Assembly: GCA_023678885.1 (NCBI GenBank)
Contig: CM042965.1
Span: 30,671,777-30,735,776, forward strand
Source of the DNA: Pogostemon cablin
Lineage: Eukaryota > Streptophyta > Magnoliopsida > Lamiales > Lamiaceae
Reading direction: 5' to 3'
DNA: 64,000 nt
In this document: one piece after another, positions 22,926 to 35,512 of the stretch
How the letters are laid out: each line of letters starts with the position of its first letter
How positions within the stretch are numbered: position 1 is the first letter of the stretch
The notes under the pieces: generated by a model
Seen by the model: the letters and a program-made list of their open reading frames with translations, nothing else
Told to the model about the DNA's origin: nothing
Database searches by the model: none
Made by a program: the position numbers and the translations under genes

Positions 22926-23793
22926 AAATAAAATATTAAATTAAATTTAAAATTAATATATTAGTTATTAAAAAGGTGTATTAAATATAAATAAAAATAT
23001 ATAAATTAATAATTTGGGTAACTTAAACCTACGAATTTTTTCTGAATTTTAAAGTATTATTCATATAATTTTCGTGATACAATACAGACCTTATAGTCAT
23101 TAATTATAAATAATGAAAAAAAATTATGGAAAGCTTGGATATTAAATCTAATTTAGGAAATAATATATTATGTACGAAAAATTATGGAGAAGAATTTGGG
23201 TGTGTTGTGGTATTTATTATTATTATTGCACAATTAGTTATGAGTTATGGGTATTAAAGGCATTATATACTATAATTGTATAGTTAGTATCAATTTTCAA
23301 AGCAATGTATTACATAGTAATAAAGAGATATTTGTGTACCTGCACTAAGAGTTACATACGTTGATCATTATTGCACTAAAATACAATGAATAAAATAAAA
23401 TACTAATAATTATATAAATATACAACAATAAGACAAAATTGTCTCTATGTAGTTGCACATTTTTTTTACAGAGACGGTGGAGTAATAAATAGTTTTCAAT
23501 TGTATTATATTATAAAGTAACATTTAAAAAAATACAAATCAAGATTCCTTCAAATAATTAGAAAATATGAACATGTATACTAACTTTTTACATGATTTAG
23601 TTATACGTTACACTATCAAAAGTCAAATGTTATATTTTGTTGCAAATTATTTACATTGATGAAAGAAATTATTTAAGATATAAGAAAAAAAACTATTTAA
23701 TTAATGTTATTACGTTATATAACACGAATTATTTAATTATAAAAAATAAGAATAATAATTAAATTATCCTGCATTATACGCTGGTTTCATACT

Positions 23794-23794
23794 A

Positions 23795-23886
<92 letters not shown>
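23794..23886. repeat. (TA)n microsatellite at Helitron-Helitron junction
   Basis: About 46 TA units directly after CTAG of copy A and directly before the 5'-like sequence TTAAGTATATTATAGCA of copy B. Confidence 0.95.
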
Positions 23887-23889
<3 letters not shown>

Positions 23890-25114
23890 GTATATTATAG
23901 CATAAACTTTTCTTACTGACGTGTCGTCTGCTGAGCGCTCCAATGTGACGTGTAATTTTCTCAATTTTTAGATTTTTTAATACTTTTTAAAAATTTCCTT
24001 ATTTACTTTTAATTAATTTCCTTATTTAATATTTTCTTTTTTAAATAATGTGTTTATTTTTTTAATATTGATGAAATTTTCAATATTTTATGTTCTTATT
24101 TGGGTATCACTAATTAATTACTAAATCTTTTAATGAAATAAATCAACTAATATCAAATTAAATCATATATATAAATGGAAAAAATAATATTCCATATAAT
24201 ATTCTCTTACCCCACGATTTTTTGGTTATTCATTCTAAATACACACATTCGATTCTCCAAGAGGAATATGAGCTTTCTTCAAGTTCATCTAGAGAATTGA
24301 TTTATGAAAACATATAAATTAGGGCCTTACTTAGCTGACTCAGGGTCACACATAACCCAAACAAAATCTGACCCTTGGATCATTTTTCTTTTATTTAAGA
24401 CCATTGGATTATAAAAAATATTTAAAAAATATGAAGGTAATTACGTGTGATCCCAGTTTTGGTACAATTTTCTATAAAGTTGTACAAAGAATTGCACAAT
24501 CTTTCATATGCATATCTCATATTTTAATTTAGACACGCTTCTGTTTCTCTTCTTGGTGCAAACTCTTCCCTTTCCTATTTTTTCTCTTTCTTCTTTCTTT
24601 TTCCATCTCTCTGCCCTTTCTCCTAGTCCATTCTTTCTCAGCAGTGCTCTTCTCTTATTTTTGTCATTCATTGCAGTGTAGACACATTTGCAAATCCATT
24701 CTCTTCTTTGTTTGCACTGCTTCTCTTTGCTTTGCTGCTCTCTTCTTTTCATTGCAGTGCAGACCATTTGCAAACCCATCTGCAGTGCATTCTCTTTTTC
24801 TCTGTTGCAATGTATGTCATTCCCTTTCACTCACAGTAGTGTATACTCATTTTATTCTTTGTCTAAAGTACACACTATTCTCTTTCATTGTAGACCCATT
24901 TTGCGGTGTCATCTCTTATTTCTTTTTCTCGTGTATTTCTTCCGCCTCAATATTATTAAATTATAGAGTTTAACTGAAATACACGTGGGCACCGGTGCAC
25001 CTAGATAATATCAACTGTTAGATCAATTTTTTGATTAATCCTCACCACTCAATAAAATAAAATAATTAAAAATAAATTAATAACTACCCACTACACTCTC
25101 AATTTTACCCTTAT

Positions 25115-25255
25115 ATGTCATATATAGATTTTTAATAAAAGATTTTGGAAATAATCTTTAATAAAAGATTTTGGAAAGAAAACTAAATGATTGTATATAA
25201 ATCTTTAATAAAAGATTTTGAAAATAATCTTTAATAAAATATTTTGGAAAGAAAA
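25115..25255. repeat. Tandem duplication, ~75-bp unit x2
   Basis: Two copies of a unit containing TTTAATAAAAGATTTTGGAA twice and ending GGAAAGAAAACTAA. Each unit is itself an internal duplication. Confidence 0.8.
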
Positions 25256-25276
25256 CTAATGGAGTATGATATAATT

Positions 25277-25548
25277 GACAAACTCTCTCGTGAGACGGGT
25301 CGACTCATCACTAAAGTATGCTTATTGTATAGTTAAAGTATGTTTAATGGTTGTTAAAGTATATTTTCTAAAGTATGTTGGATTAAGCATTAAAGTATGA
25401 TTCTAGTGTGTTATAATATGATTAATTATTAACATACATTAACTACAATTAAACATATTTTATCTATACAATAAGATCTATACAATAAGCATACTTTAGT
25501 GATGGATCGACCCATCTCACAAATAACAAGTCTCACAAGAGAGTGAGA
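25277..25548. mobile_element. Mutator-type MITE, copy 2
   Basis: Same family as 2139-2427: ends CTCTCTCGTGAGAC and GTCTCACAAGAGAG, with a perfect 9-bp duplication GATATAATT (25268-25276 and 25549-25557). Nested in the Mutator-like element 24321-26187. Confidence 0.85.
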
Positions 25549-26196
25549 GATATAATTAAGCATGTCATGTAAATTAAATTACTTTTTTTTTTTACTTTTA
25601 CATGCTTATCAATATTCATAATATCGGAAATGCCGCCATTGTAATTCTTATTTCTTATTTTGTATTGTATTTATTATTTATCTTTCAATATTACTTTTAT
25701 AAATAAATTATAATTTGGAAGTTATAAATTAAATGTAAATAAAATAATTTAAATTTTCAATAAAAATTTAATATGATAAGATGAAATGGAAGTTTTAAAT
25801 TTATATAAAATTATTAATAAAAACATATGCATTAATGAAAAATTTGTCAGCAATTCTTTTGTAAGTTGGGAGGAGTTGAAATAAAAAGTAAGATGAATTA
25901 TGCATAGAATAAAATTTGGTGGAAAGATAAGAAGAGCGGTGTGGAAATGAAAATTAAGAAGAGTAGAAATATAAAAAAAGATCATTAGTGCATATAATTA
26001 ATGAAAGATGAAAAATGCGTAGAAGGAAAGATGTAAAGTTGGAAGGAAAATAAATACAAAAAACACCGCAGAGGATGAATGTTAAAATAAAATAATAGTA
26101 ATCATTACACTTATAAGTGGGTCCCATTTTACCTGCAATCTGTTGATACTTGGGTTATATATGAGCCTGAGTCAGCTAAGAATTCCTCAAAAATTT

Positions 26197-26590
26197 ATTA
26201 CTATAGAGCGAATCAAGTAGAGATTCGATCTACCTCTTCAAGTATCTTTAAAGGGAAGAGAATTTATTCAAGTATTCTTGAATCGATTTACCTCTTAAGA
26301 ATTGATTCTTCAAGAGGAAGAGAATCGACTCAAGTATTCTTGAATAGATTTATTTACATCTTAAAAATCGATTTTTCAAGGGTAAGAGGATCGATTCAAG
26401 TATTCTTGAATCGATTTACATCTTAAGAATCAATTTTTTAAGAGAAAAAAAATCGATTCAAGTATTACCTCTTAAGAATCGATTCAAGTATTCTTTAAGA
26501 TCTACCTCTAAAGTATTGATTCAAGTATATATTCTTCAAGTGAAAGAGGATCGATGATTCAAGTACTCTTGAATCGATTTACCTATTGAG
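26197..26590. repeat. Palindrome-rich minisatellite, copy B
   Basis: Same unit composition as 21450-21860, starting at AGAGCGAATCAAGTAGAGATTCG and followed by the shared GAATCGAAAGCTTAAGTTC block. Confidence 0.8.
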
Positions 26591-27244
26591 AATAAGAGGT
26601 TGAAAAACTAATTCATATATAGAATCGAAAGCTTAAGTTCTTTAAGTTAAATCATTATTTCATATCAAATAACATTAAAATTGAGTTTGTAAATATTTGT
26701 TAATTTTTTAAAGTTAGTATGTTAATATTTATTTAATTACATATATCTTAATTATTCAATTATAAAATAATATGAATTATAAATTTTTTTTAGTTGTTCA
26801 TATAATTTGAAACTAATAAAATTAAATAAAACAATAAAATTAATAAATTCATTACAAATTTATGAATATTTAAAAGAATAATATATATAAATTAATTTTA
26901 TTTATATTATATATATTTTACGTTATTTACTTTTAATTATGTATTTAATATTTTCTTTTTTAAATAATGAGTTTTTATTTTTAATAATGATTAAATTTTC
27001 AATATTTTATTTATTTATTTGAGTATTATTAATTAATTACTAAATCTTTTAATGCAATAAATTAATTAATATCAAATTAAATCATATATATAAAGGAAAA
27101 CCATATAATCTCTCTCACCCCACCTATAAATAAGACTTTTTGGTTATTTATTCTAAATACGCAATCGATTCTGCAAGAGGAATATGAGCATTTTTCAAGT
27201 TCCTCTAGAAAATTGATTTATGAAAGTATACAAATTTATCTCGA

Positions 27245-27605
27245 TAGAGCGAGTCGAGTAGATATTCGATCTACCTCTAAAAAATTTATTCAAGTATTTT
27301 CAAGAGGAAGAGAACTGATTCAAGTATTCTTGAATTGATTTACCTCTTAAGAATCGATTCTTCAAGAGAAAAAGAATCGATTCAAGTATTTTGAATAGAT
27401 TTACATCTTAAAAATTGATTTTTCAAGAGTAAGAGAATTGATTCAAGTATATACTTGAATAGATTTACATCTTAAGAATCGATTTTTAAAGAGGAAAAAA
27501 ATCAATTCAAGTATTACCTCTTAAGAATCAATTCAGGTATTCTTTAATATCTATCTCTAAAGTATTGATTCAAGTATTCTTCAAGTGAAAGAGGATCGAC
27601 GAGTC
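27245..27605. repeat. Palindrome-rich minisatellite, copy C
   Basis: Same family of AATCGATT/CTTGAATC hairpin units, truncated at its right end by the captured segment. Confidence 0.8.
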
Positions 27606-27612
27606 AAGTACT

Positions 27613-28913
27613 CTTAAATAAAGGAAATCTCAACTTTGCCCAATTCTATTTTCAACTCACGTATTCTCAATTCGCTGAACTGCAACTTACCACTGCCACC
27701 ACTCGCTTGTCGGAGATCCGCCACCATATCGGAAATCAAGCCTCGCCGCCGGAGATCTGCCAATCATCGCTGCCATCACATACCGCTCGAATCTACCGGA
27801 GAACCACCGCACTATGTCGAAGTCGCGAACAACTACCATCTCCACAGATCTGCGTGCCGCCGCCAGCCGCGCACCATTCACGCTGCTCCCGTTTCTCGCC
27901 ACTGGATGCCCGCCTTCAACCATAGTCGCCCTTCAACCACTGTTGCGCCGCCTGCTTCGAGAACAACCAAAGAATTCCAATTGCAATTTCTTTTCCTTTT
28001 TATCAAACCACAAGGTCGATTTCTCCTCCCTCCGCCAAACTTGAGCAATCGACCACCGAAGGAGACAATTCTCCTCGATGGGTACGATCATGAGCACTGA
28101 CTTATCGTGATGGAGTTTTAAGAGCCTAAGCCCACTGAAAGAGATGATTGATGCTTATGTGAAAATCCTAGCTTCCGTACTTGGAAGGTCATAATCCTTC
28201 CGTTTTCTCTCTGATTTCCATTTTCTTTCTTTGAATTCTTTCCTATTTCCAAGCTCGCTGCTGGATCCTGATCTGGATTACCCATAGTGTCGTGAGATTT
28301 TCTTTCTTTCTTTTTTGGAGATCCCTTTTTGTGTTATGATCTGGTTTTATCCTACTTGACTTAGATATGTTCAATTTTGTTTGTATTGATGCTTTGATTC
28401 ATTGTATCTTTTCTTTTCTTTAAGAGTTAGTGGTTTGATCAATGTGCTTAAGGTGTTTGTGTATATGTGGGTTTAATTTGTTCTTCAAAGATCTAATGAG
28501 TTATCCATTTTGAAGCTTTAAATGCAATTTTCGTTGATTGATTCTTGATTCAATTTAATGATTTTATAGATCGTTGATGTATTAATTCTCCTCGTAGTTG
28601 TTAAATGATTGCAGTTTCAATGATTTACCTTCTTTGTATTAAAATCTTGATTACTGTGGATTTGAGTAAACTTATGAAGGGATCTCTGATACTGAATCTG
28701 ATCAATGCAATCTTTGTCAATACCTTATGTTTATTGGATAGATGATCTTTTGATTTGATTGGTCCTTTGCTTGCATTTATTTTTCAAACCCATGATTTAA
28801 ATTAAGGTTTTCGTTGTTGGTTGTCTTTTGTAAAAGTAGTTAGTTTTTGCCTTGAAATGTTTGGATCTCGTGTAAAATGTAACTCTTATTTCTTTTGAAG
28901 ATATTAGGCGACA
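27613..28913 (+). pseudogene. Captured 5' region, probably RHM leader and intron
   Basis: A GC-richer block (27690-28100) with a 154-codon plus-strand frame (27636-28100, Arg/Pro/His-rich, no family recognised) is followed by T-rich, intron-like sequence. That sequence ends in an AG-type acceptor a few bases before the RHM-like ATG at 28914. It could be the 5' UTR and leader intron of the rhamnose synthase gene, or a piece of a second gene joined to it. I would not call the 154-codon frame a protein without expression evidence. Confidence 0.4.
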
Positions 28914-29089
28914 ATGTCGACTTTCGCCCCAAAGAATATCCTTTTTACCCTGAAGAATATCCTCATTATTGAGGCAGCTAGTTTCATTGCTTCTCATGTG
29001 GCTAATAGGCTGATTAGGGACTATCCTAAATACAAAGTTGTCATTCTTGACAAACTTAATTGTTGTTCCAATCTTAAAAACTTTCTTCC
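28914..29089 (+). pseudogene. RHM: UDP-rhamnose synthase N-terminal fragment, split by copia C1
   Basis: RHM enzymes convert UDP-glucose to UDP-rhamnose in the cytosol; the N-terminal half is an NAD-dependent 4,6-dehydratase. The frame begins MSTFAPKNIL, and ASFIASHVANRLIRDYPKYK then VVILDKLNCCSNLKNF follow closely the family N-terminus. The Gly-rich NAD loop is destroyed: glycines in the expected GAAGFIAS are replaced (IEAASFIAS), and an 11-bp duplication of AAGAATATCCT inserts extra codons. C1 entered after codon 58. The reading continues at 37525 with SKASANFT, then stops matching. Only about 65 codons of a ~670-residue protein were captured. Confidence 0.85.
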
Positions 29090-30476
29090 TGTTGGCGCTT
29101 GGATCGTTTGGTTAACATGACCCGTTAGAATATCATGCGTTTCTATCACAGCGGAAGCAATAAAATATAGAAACGATTACCGTTCACCAAGGTATGTTGA
29201 TGAAGATTGATTCTCGCAGGCAGTCTGCGCAGTCCCACGAGAATGGTCATAACTTCCTCGTCTGATGTCGGAATTGAGTGATCTTTACGTTCAGACGATT
29301 CTCTCTTCGACAGCTTTCCGTCAGTATATTGATCATCAAATTCTGAGCACTTTACGATTTTATATAAATTTCGCAAGGCGGCAGACAGCAGCAGCAAACT
29401 ACCTTCTGATCTTCTGCCGTATGTCCCAAGTCCGATCTCGACGTCGTGTGGGCGACGATCTACGAGACCTCCTCAATCTGCTCTCAACCCTCATCACACG
29501 TGAATAATCAATTAGATTAGGGTTCCAGATAAGTTGAGGTGACTTATATACATGGGCTACAGCAGGGACCAGGAGGAGAAATTGAGTTGGGCCTCCATTG
29601 GGCTTAAGTATCCAAGCTTAGCTCAAAGCTTATACTTAAGTCCAATAATAATAATATATTCCACTAAAATATTATTATTGCACTACCGTACCAATTCCAA
29701 AATTACGTTTTGGGCTCCTTCTTATTATGAGTTCATTAGTCTCCCCATGTTTAAGATATACAATGTCCATTAATTAATTAAGTTACTGACAACCCAATTA
29801 ATTAATATCTCATCCAAGAGTAGTACCACTCAACCTCATTATCATGCCGGAATAAATTCCACCTGCAGGGTTTACATGATAATCCTTATGAGCTCCTCAA
29901 GGGGACATCATCAACCTATGACCGACACGGATTCCTTCTACAATCAACAGCACACCATAGAGACAACACTATTTCCCAACTCATCGAGTTTGTTGATTTA
30001 ATTACATGTAAATCTCACCCATTGATGAATCAAAGAAATACATACTGCCCTACGTGTCGAGGTTATTGTATAGGGATTAAGAGCACGAACTCCCATAATA
30101 ACTGAGATCAAGTTCTCCTACAAGTCAGTATAAGTCGAAGGATCTCAAGCGGTCCTGCTCAATACACACAAGTGCACTAGTGTGATTCTATAGCCAAGAC
30201 AAGCTAATACCAAACCACACTACAACCATCCCGATAGAGAGTCCCCGTCTATCTCGGTTGTGAGCATCAGTTTATACTTTATAAGGAAACCGATAATATG
30301 ATCTTCCGCGTGTTGTCGCACAACATATTATCTACAGTATAAAGTAAGTGGACTATTGCATCGAACATATAAATAAATTATAAGATGCAATCATTTGATC
30401 ATATGATTCTCATTTCAAATTAATTGTTACAATATAGTTCATACAAAAAGCTAGACTTTTAGTATACAATCCAACA
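29090..30476 (-). repeat. C1 3' LTR (left copy)
   Basis: TGTTGGCGCTTGG to TACAATCCAACA. A TATATAAG box lies on the minus strand at 29543-29550. Partners 36134-37519. Confidence 0.95.
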
Positions 30477-30487
30477 ATCTCCCACTT
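30477..30487 (-). other. C1 polypurine tract
   Basis: AAGTGGGAGAT on the minus strand abuts the 3' LTR, the standard copia purine tract. Confidence 0.85.
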
Positions 30488-33400
30488 ATACTAAAAGACT
30501 ATGATGTCATGTCTTCTGCCATACATCTGATTTCCACTCCCACTACACGACCATCAAAAGCTCTCGCCTTAAGTTCCTTGTAAATGGATTTACTAGGTCA
30601 TCATCCGATACAATCTAGGCGACAACAACCTTCCCCTCATCATACGATTTCTCGTAATAGGTGGTACTTGCACTCCATGTGTTTAATTGCCTTACGGGCT
30701 CGTGATTTCTTCAAGTTTGCAACTGCACCAATATCATCAATATAAATTGTGATATCCTTGGGCAAACTTAGAAACACTTCGAAGTCCATCTTGAAGTTTC
30801 TAGAGTCATACAGATACTTTGGCTGCCTCATAGGCTCCAATTTATCATTTTTCCATGATGGAGTCCGGAGTCTGAAATATATTTCTATATAACACTCCTC
30901 CACATTATGACTCAACTTCCTAAAATTAAACGCATAACCTTTGAGGTAGATTTACTGTCGTCCCTATCTGATTTGAAAAATCTGAATCTATGTAACCCAT
31001 AAGAATCAGTGAATCTGTTCGTTAAGCCCACATATAGTTTCTAGTCCTTTTCAGGTACATAAGTATATGTCTTACCATAGTTCATCATTCTTGTTTCGGG
31101 TTACGTTGATACCCACTGTTCATGCCATCGGCAAAACAGATATCCAATCTCATGCATAGCATTCCTTAGATTAAGCTTCCTCATTTGCCGAAGCATAAGG
31201 AACCGCTTTCATCTTCTTTATCTACTTTTGTGTCACAAGACACATTCACTTAGATAAATTCACATGCTAAACGAGTAAGGATCGTATCATTATATGAAAC
31301 TTGAGATAAGCATAACATCCTTTCTTGTGATCTGTATTACCGTGATCAAAAGGATATTTTTGCTCTTCTTAAGTCCTTCATCTCATACCGCTTTATCAAC
31401 CATACCCATACGCCCGACAATACTCTTTCATTGTCTCCAATGAGCAAGATACTATCTACGTATAGTACAAGAAATACCACCACGTTTCCATCACTCTTTT
31501 CAATACACAAGACCCATCCGATCATTGATTAGATCCATATCACTGGATTACCTCATCAAAACGGATGTTTCATGATCTTGAAGCTTGTTTTAGTCCATTA
31601 ATGGACACTTTTAAGCTCACTATCACAATGCTCTTAGCTCTTTGCAATGAATCACTCTGGTTGCTTCACATAGATGTTTCCCTTAAGACTGACAATCAGG
31701 AAAGCTGTCTCGACATCTATTTGCTATCCCTCATATTTCATATGAGTAGCAACAAATAAAAGAGTTCGGATCAACTTAGGCATAGCTACCGGTGAACAGG
31801 TTTTCTCATAATCGAACCCTTTCTTTCTGAGTATACCTTTTCGCAACAAGCTTGCTTCCAAGGTTTTCACCTTATTCTATGATCCTCTTTTATTCTTGCA
31901 TGCCCGCTTCCAATGGCTTTTACTCCATTTAGCGGTTCAACAAGCATCCAGACCTAATTTAAAATCCATCGATTCTATTTTAATATTCATTGCACTTACT
32001 AAGATTCCGCATTTTAATTTTGTAGTGCAACGTCGTATCCCTGGGATAATACCATGTTTACTAAGGATCAAGTCTTACGACTTTCCCAAAACATGTATCT
32101 CACGGGTTGTCGAATAATCCTCCCACTGCGACAAGGCACTACATGTAATTGTGTATCAGACGTGACACGCATTGCAGTTTACCTTGTGGTATATCCTCTT
32201 GTACACTTGGTACTTATACTTTGTGTTTTCTTCTCACTACCTTTAGAACAATTCATACATGAGTTTGTGATTTATTACATAGTCCCTTTCCAAAAATCTA
32301 GTGTTTGTGTTAACAATCACCCTTCGATCTTTTAGACTAAATAAATCACCTTCATTTTTATATCATATCCCACAAACAGACAAATATTCAAATGAATTAC
32401 TGTTTCTAGGGCTTATCCATAAAATGAATTAAGTAATTCCAAATAATTCATCATCTATCTAATCATTACCATAAGAGTCTTATTCCTTCTATCCACCACA
32501 CCATTCAGCTGGGGCATGCCCGGTGTAGACCACTTGAGATTTAATCTCAACCTCTGATTAATAGTTCCTAATTATCCTAAGAGGTACTCGTAATGATGAT
32601 TAAATCGTCATTACTTGATATATTTTCCATGATGCTTTACTGTACCAACCTTGTAATTCTTGAATAAATCAAAGAATTTAGACATGCAGTGCATCAAATA
32701 AATATATCGGTATCTAGAATAATCTTCGATTATTCATAACCACCTCTCGCCTAGATAATATTAGGCTCGCTTGAATCAGAATGAACCAATTCCAACATAT
32801 ATATCTTTGGCTCTACACCCCTTTACCTTGAAAAGGTAATTAATCATTTTTACTTCCAAGTAAGACTCGCAAGTCCGATAGTTTCCACTTCAGATAAACC
32901 TTACGGTCCATCTGCTATCAACTTTTGAGTCCTACTCAAGTAAAATGATCTAGTCTTAGACGCCAAATGCATGTTTAGTTCATCTCCGAAGGTTACTTTC
33001 TCTTACTAAGATCAGAAGATGCATTATTAATTACTATTTGTTGCATCTGTGGAATATACATGATTTAAGAGTATACAAATTGTCCATCAACGTACCATAA
33101 TAGATTACAACTCTATCCTTCATTATAATGACCATGTCATTTAAATGAAATGGAGTATCCATCTATTAATGCATAGAAACCGAAATCAAATTCTTTCTAT
33201 GAAAACGTAAGTAAAGACAATTTTACAAAATCAAATGTTTATTCATATCGTAAGATAAATAAACAACTCCCACTGCAATAGCCACTAGTCTTGTAGTTTT
33301 ACCCATGTCATAACAATCTTATCCTCACTTAGTAATGAACATTCAGTGATTCCAGTATCTACACACTTCGTGTCAGTAGATGCCATCACTAATCATGTTT

Positions 33401-34500
33401 AAACAACTAGTAAGTAAGATTCTATCCTTGTTCACTCCTTTTATGAAATTGAATTTCCTTTACCACATGTTTTGTCAGAAGTTTCCCACCATATACAACC
33501 TCTTGTAATTCATGAGAAACTTACTCAAAACATCTTGGCAATTATGAAGAATAAAATTGACTTAGGTTTTCCCTTCAACTTCTATTCCATGTATTTCCAA
33601 TTCATTCATCAAATTCAATCATGACCTACCGCCTTTTAAATTACTCAAGTATCCGAAGAGTTACATGAGACCATCATATTTCAATGAACCTCTCATCTCT
33701 TCACTAGAGACTTTAATAGGCATCATGAGACGTCCTTTGTGAGAACACACATGTATTTTCTTAAGCAGTAAAATTCAAAACCAAGATTCTTTTCTAATCA
33801 TCTAATTTGGACAAGTAAATATAATTTCTTTTAGTTAATAATAAGTGAGATAAAACCATTTGAAAATCAGAGAATCACAAATAAATATACCGATCAAATC
33901 TTCGAATTTTATCCTTTTATATTGATTCCCTCAAAACAATATAAAAATAAAATTCACCGACATCTCAAGCACCGTGAGTCTGCAAGCCACGATAGTGTGG
34001 ACGTTTACAAACCCAAACATTTACAAGAGAAGGTTTTACCCATTAATTTCATTTGTCAACCTAACTTTATGACAAAATAATTAATAGTCGGTTCCTCTTT
34101 AGCCATGCAAATAAAAGCAGTGACTCCGATGTGGAGGATACTTATTATTTACACCTAAGTGTACACCATTATTTGACCCCAAGTCCGCGGCCCAAGCTTA
34201 TGTGCCTTACAGATGGAGAAGTACACACGCGCTCGGATAACTTCCTACAGTCATCAATTATAAGTCTGTACAGTGATCCGCACATGAACTCATCCGATAG
34301 GGAGGAAGGTCTATGCCAACGCACAAGTTCATATGCATCACATTACAAACATAATTATTTAAAGAAGTCTGTCCCAGCAATCCATGAATAAACTCATCCG
34401 ATGGGGAGGAAGACTCTAATGCCGACGCGCAAGTTTATTCACATTGCTAACAAACCAATAATGGAGGCCGCGGGAATTTTTACCAATCCCCTCTCCCACT
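30488..34500 (-). pseudogene. C1 degenerate copia pol
   Basis: On the minus strand, from 3' to 5' of pol: an RNase H tail (30915-30640) with ITIYIDDIGAV and KHMECKYHLLREIV; the RT active site at 31451-31465 reading YVDS instead of YVDD; SINGLKQASRS followed by a stop (31605-31565); and an integrase segment at 32530-32495 reading TPGMPQLNGVVDRRN, where the catalytic Glu of the GVAERRN-type motif is Asp. Stops and frameshifts separate all pieces. The region is similar along its length (about 85% by eye) to 47216-51260 of C2 and carries the same YVDS change. Confidence 0.75.
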
Positions 34501-34925
34501 TAGTTATTCAACACCGAGGGTTTTTACATGCATATAATATTTAAAAATAAAATACGCAACCTAGCATGCTCATACTTCCAAATATATAACAATAATTGAC
34601 CAATAAAACAATTATAGCAGTTATATATAAGGAAATAAATTGCCAAAAATAAGTTGACTTGATCAACACTCCAACATACATGCATATAATATACCAAATA
34701 TAATACGCAATCTAGCATGCTTCTATTTAAGGTAATAAATCATAGAGAATCATGCATACATATATAACAATAATCAATTAATAAATCGATTATAACAGTT
34801 ATATAACAGCGAATTCGATTGTTCGCCACCAATCACGAATGCGGACAACTGCGATGGGGATCGACCTCCCCGCAGCTTGCTCCACCACTCTGGCATCCTG
34901 CCCGATCATATTGTGAAGACTCACG
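34501..34925. other. C1 interior, AT-rich, no gene
   Basis: Contains CATGCATATAATAT repeats. The first part matches C2 to about 51270, after which the two elements diverge. Confidence 0.5.
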
Positions 34926-34929
34926 CGGA

Positions 34930-35512
34930 ACCTGATGCAGACCAGTCGAACTTGATGCAAACCCGCTCGAACCTGGTGCAGAGTCGATCAAACCTGATGC
35001 AGACCAATCGAACCTGATGTGAATCCGCTAGAACCTGGTGCAGCATTGATCAAACCTGATGCAGACCAATCGAACCTGATACAAATCCGCTCGAACCTGA
35101 TGCAGCATCGATCGAACCTGATGTAGACCAATCGAACCTGATGCAAATCCGTTCAAACCTGGTGCAGCATCGATCGAACTTGATGCAGACCAATCGAACC
35201 TGATGCAAATCCGTTCGAACCTGGTGCAGCATCGATCGAACCTGATGCAGACCAATCGAACCTGATGCAAATCTGCTCGAACCTGGTGCAGCATCGATCG
35301 AACCTGATGCAGACCAATCGAACCTGATGCAAATCCACTCGAACCTGGTGTAGCATCGATCGAACCTGATGCAGACCAATCGAACCTAATGCAAATTCGC
35401 TCGAACCTGGTGTAGCATCGATCGAACTTGATGCAGACCAATTGAACCTGATGAAAATCTGCTCGAACCTGGTGCAGCATCGATCGAACCTGATGCAAAT
35501 CCGCTCGTCCAA
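34930..35512. repeat. 62-bp minisatellite in C1 leader
   Basis: About nine tandem units of 62 bp. Each is built of three ~20-bp sub-repeats with a TCGAACCTG core (ATCGAACCTGATGCAGACCA, then ATCGAACCTGATGCAAATCC, then a CTCGAACCTGGTGCAGC-type unit). The unit has no stop in several frames, so long minus-strand frames across it (35028-35568) are artefacts. It lies 0.6-1.2 kb downstream of the primer site, in the leader. C2 has nothing like it. Confidence 0.95.

Larger units (their letters stand above)
21442..23795 (+). mobile_element. Helitron-family copy A (3' part)
   Basis: Starts at the conserved AGCGAATCAAGTAGAGATTCG, runs through the palindromic array (21450-21860) and the GAATCGAAAGCTTAAGTTC block, and ends CATACTAG at 23795 after an imperfect GC hairpin (23768-23784). 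The last ~700 bp match the 3' parts of copies ending at 55990 and 56960. The 5' part is missing. Stretch 22440-22990 is not shared with the others and may be a separate insertion. Confidence 0.55.
24321..26187. mobile_element. Mutator-like TIR element, non-autonomous
   Basis: The ends 24330-24360 and 26150-26180 are near-perfect ~31-bp inverted repeats (CTTAGCTGACTCAGG.. and ..CCTGAGTCAGCTAAG). It splits Helitron copy B between homologous flanks. The 9-bp flanks TATAAATTA and AAAAATTTA match at 6 of 9 positions, weak support for a Mutator-size duplication. There is no transposase ORF. It contains a pyrimidine-rich block of CATTGCAGTG/CATTTGCAAA repeats (24660-24900), a ~75-bp tandem duplication (25115-25255) and the MITE at 25277-25548. 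Confidence 0.65.
23796..26924 (+). mobile_element. Helitron-family copy B, interrupted
   Basis: The 5' region TTAAGTATATTATAGCATAAAC...GACGTGTCGTC resembles 38442-38490. The element runs to 24320, is interrupted by a Mutator-like element, and resumes at AGAGCGAATCAAGTAGAG (26205) with its palindromic array. At about 26925 it passes abruptly from 3'-half sequence into 5'-half sequence of copy C, which implies a deletion or unequal exchange between neighbouring copies. Confidence 0.5.

Noticed and set aside
23764..23964. Ile-Tyr repeat frames (also 56076-56280)
   Set aside because: They are translations of (TA)n microsatellites.
24504..24830. 108-codon minus-strand Lys/Glu/Arg-rich frame and its plus-strand counterparts
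   Set aside because: It arises from a pyrimidine-rich repeat block in a Mutator-like element and has no recognisable domain.
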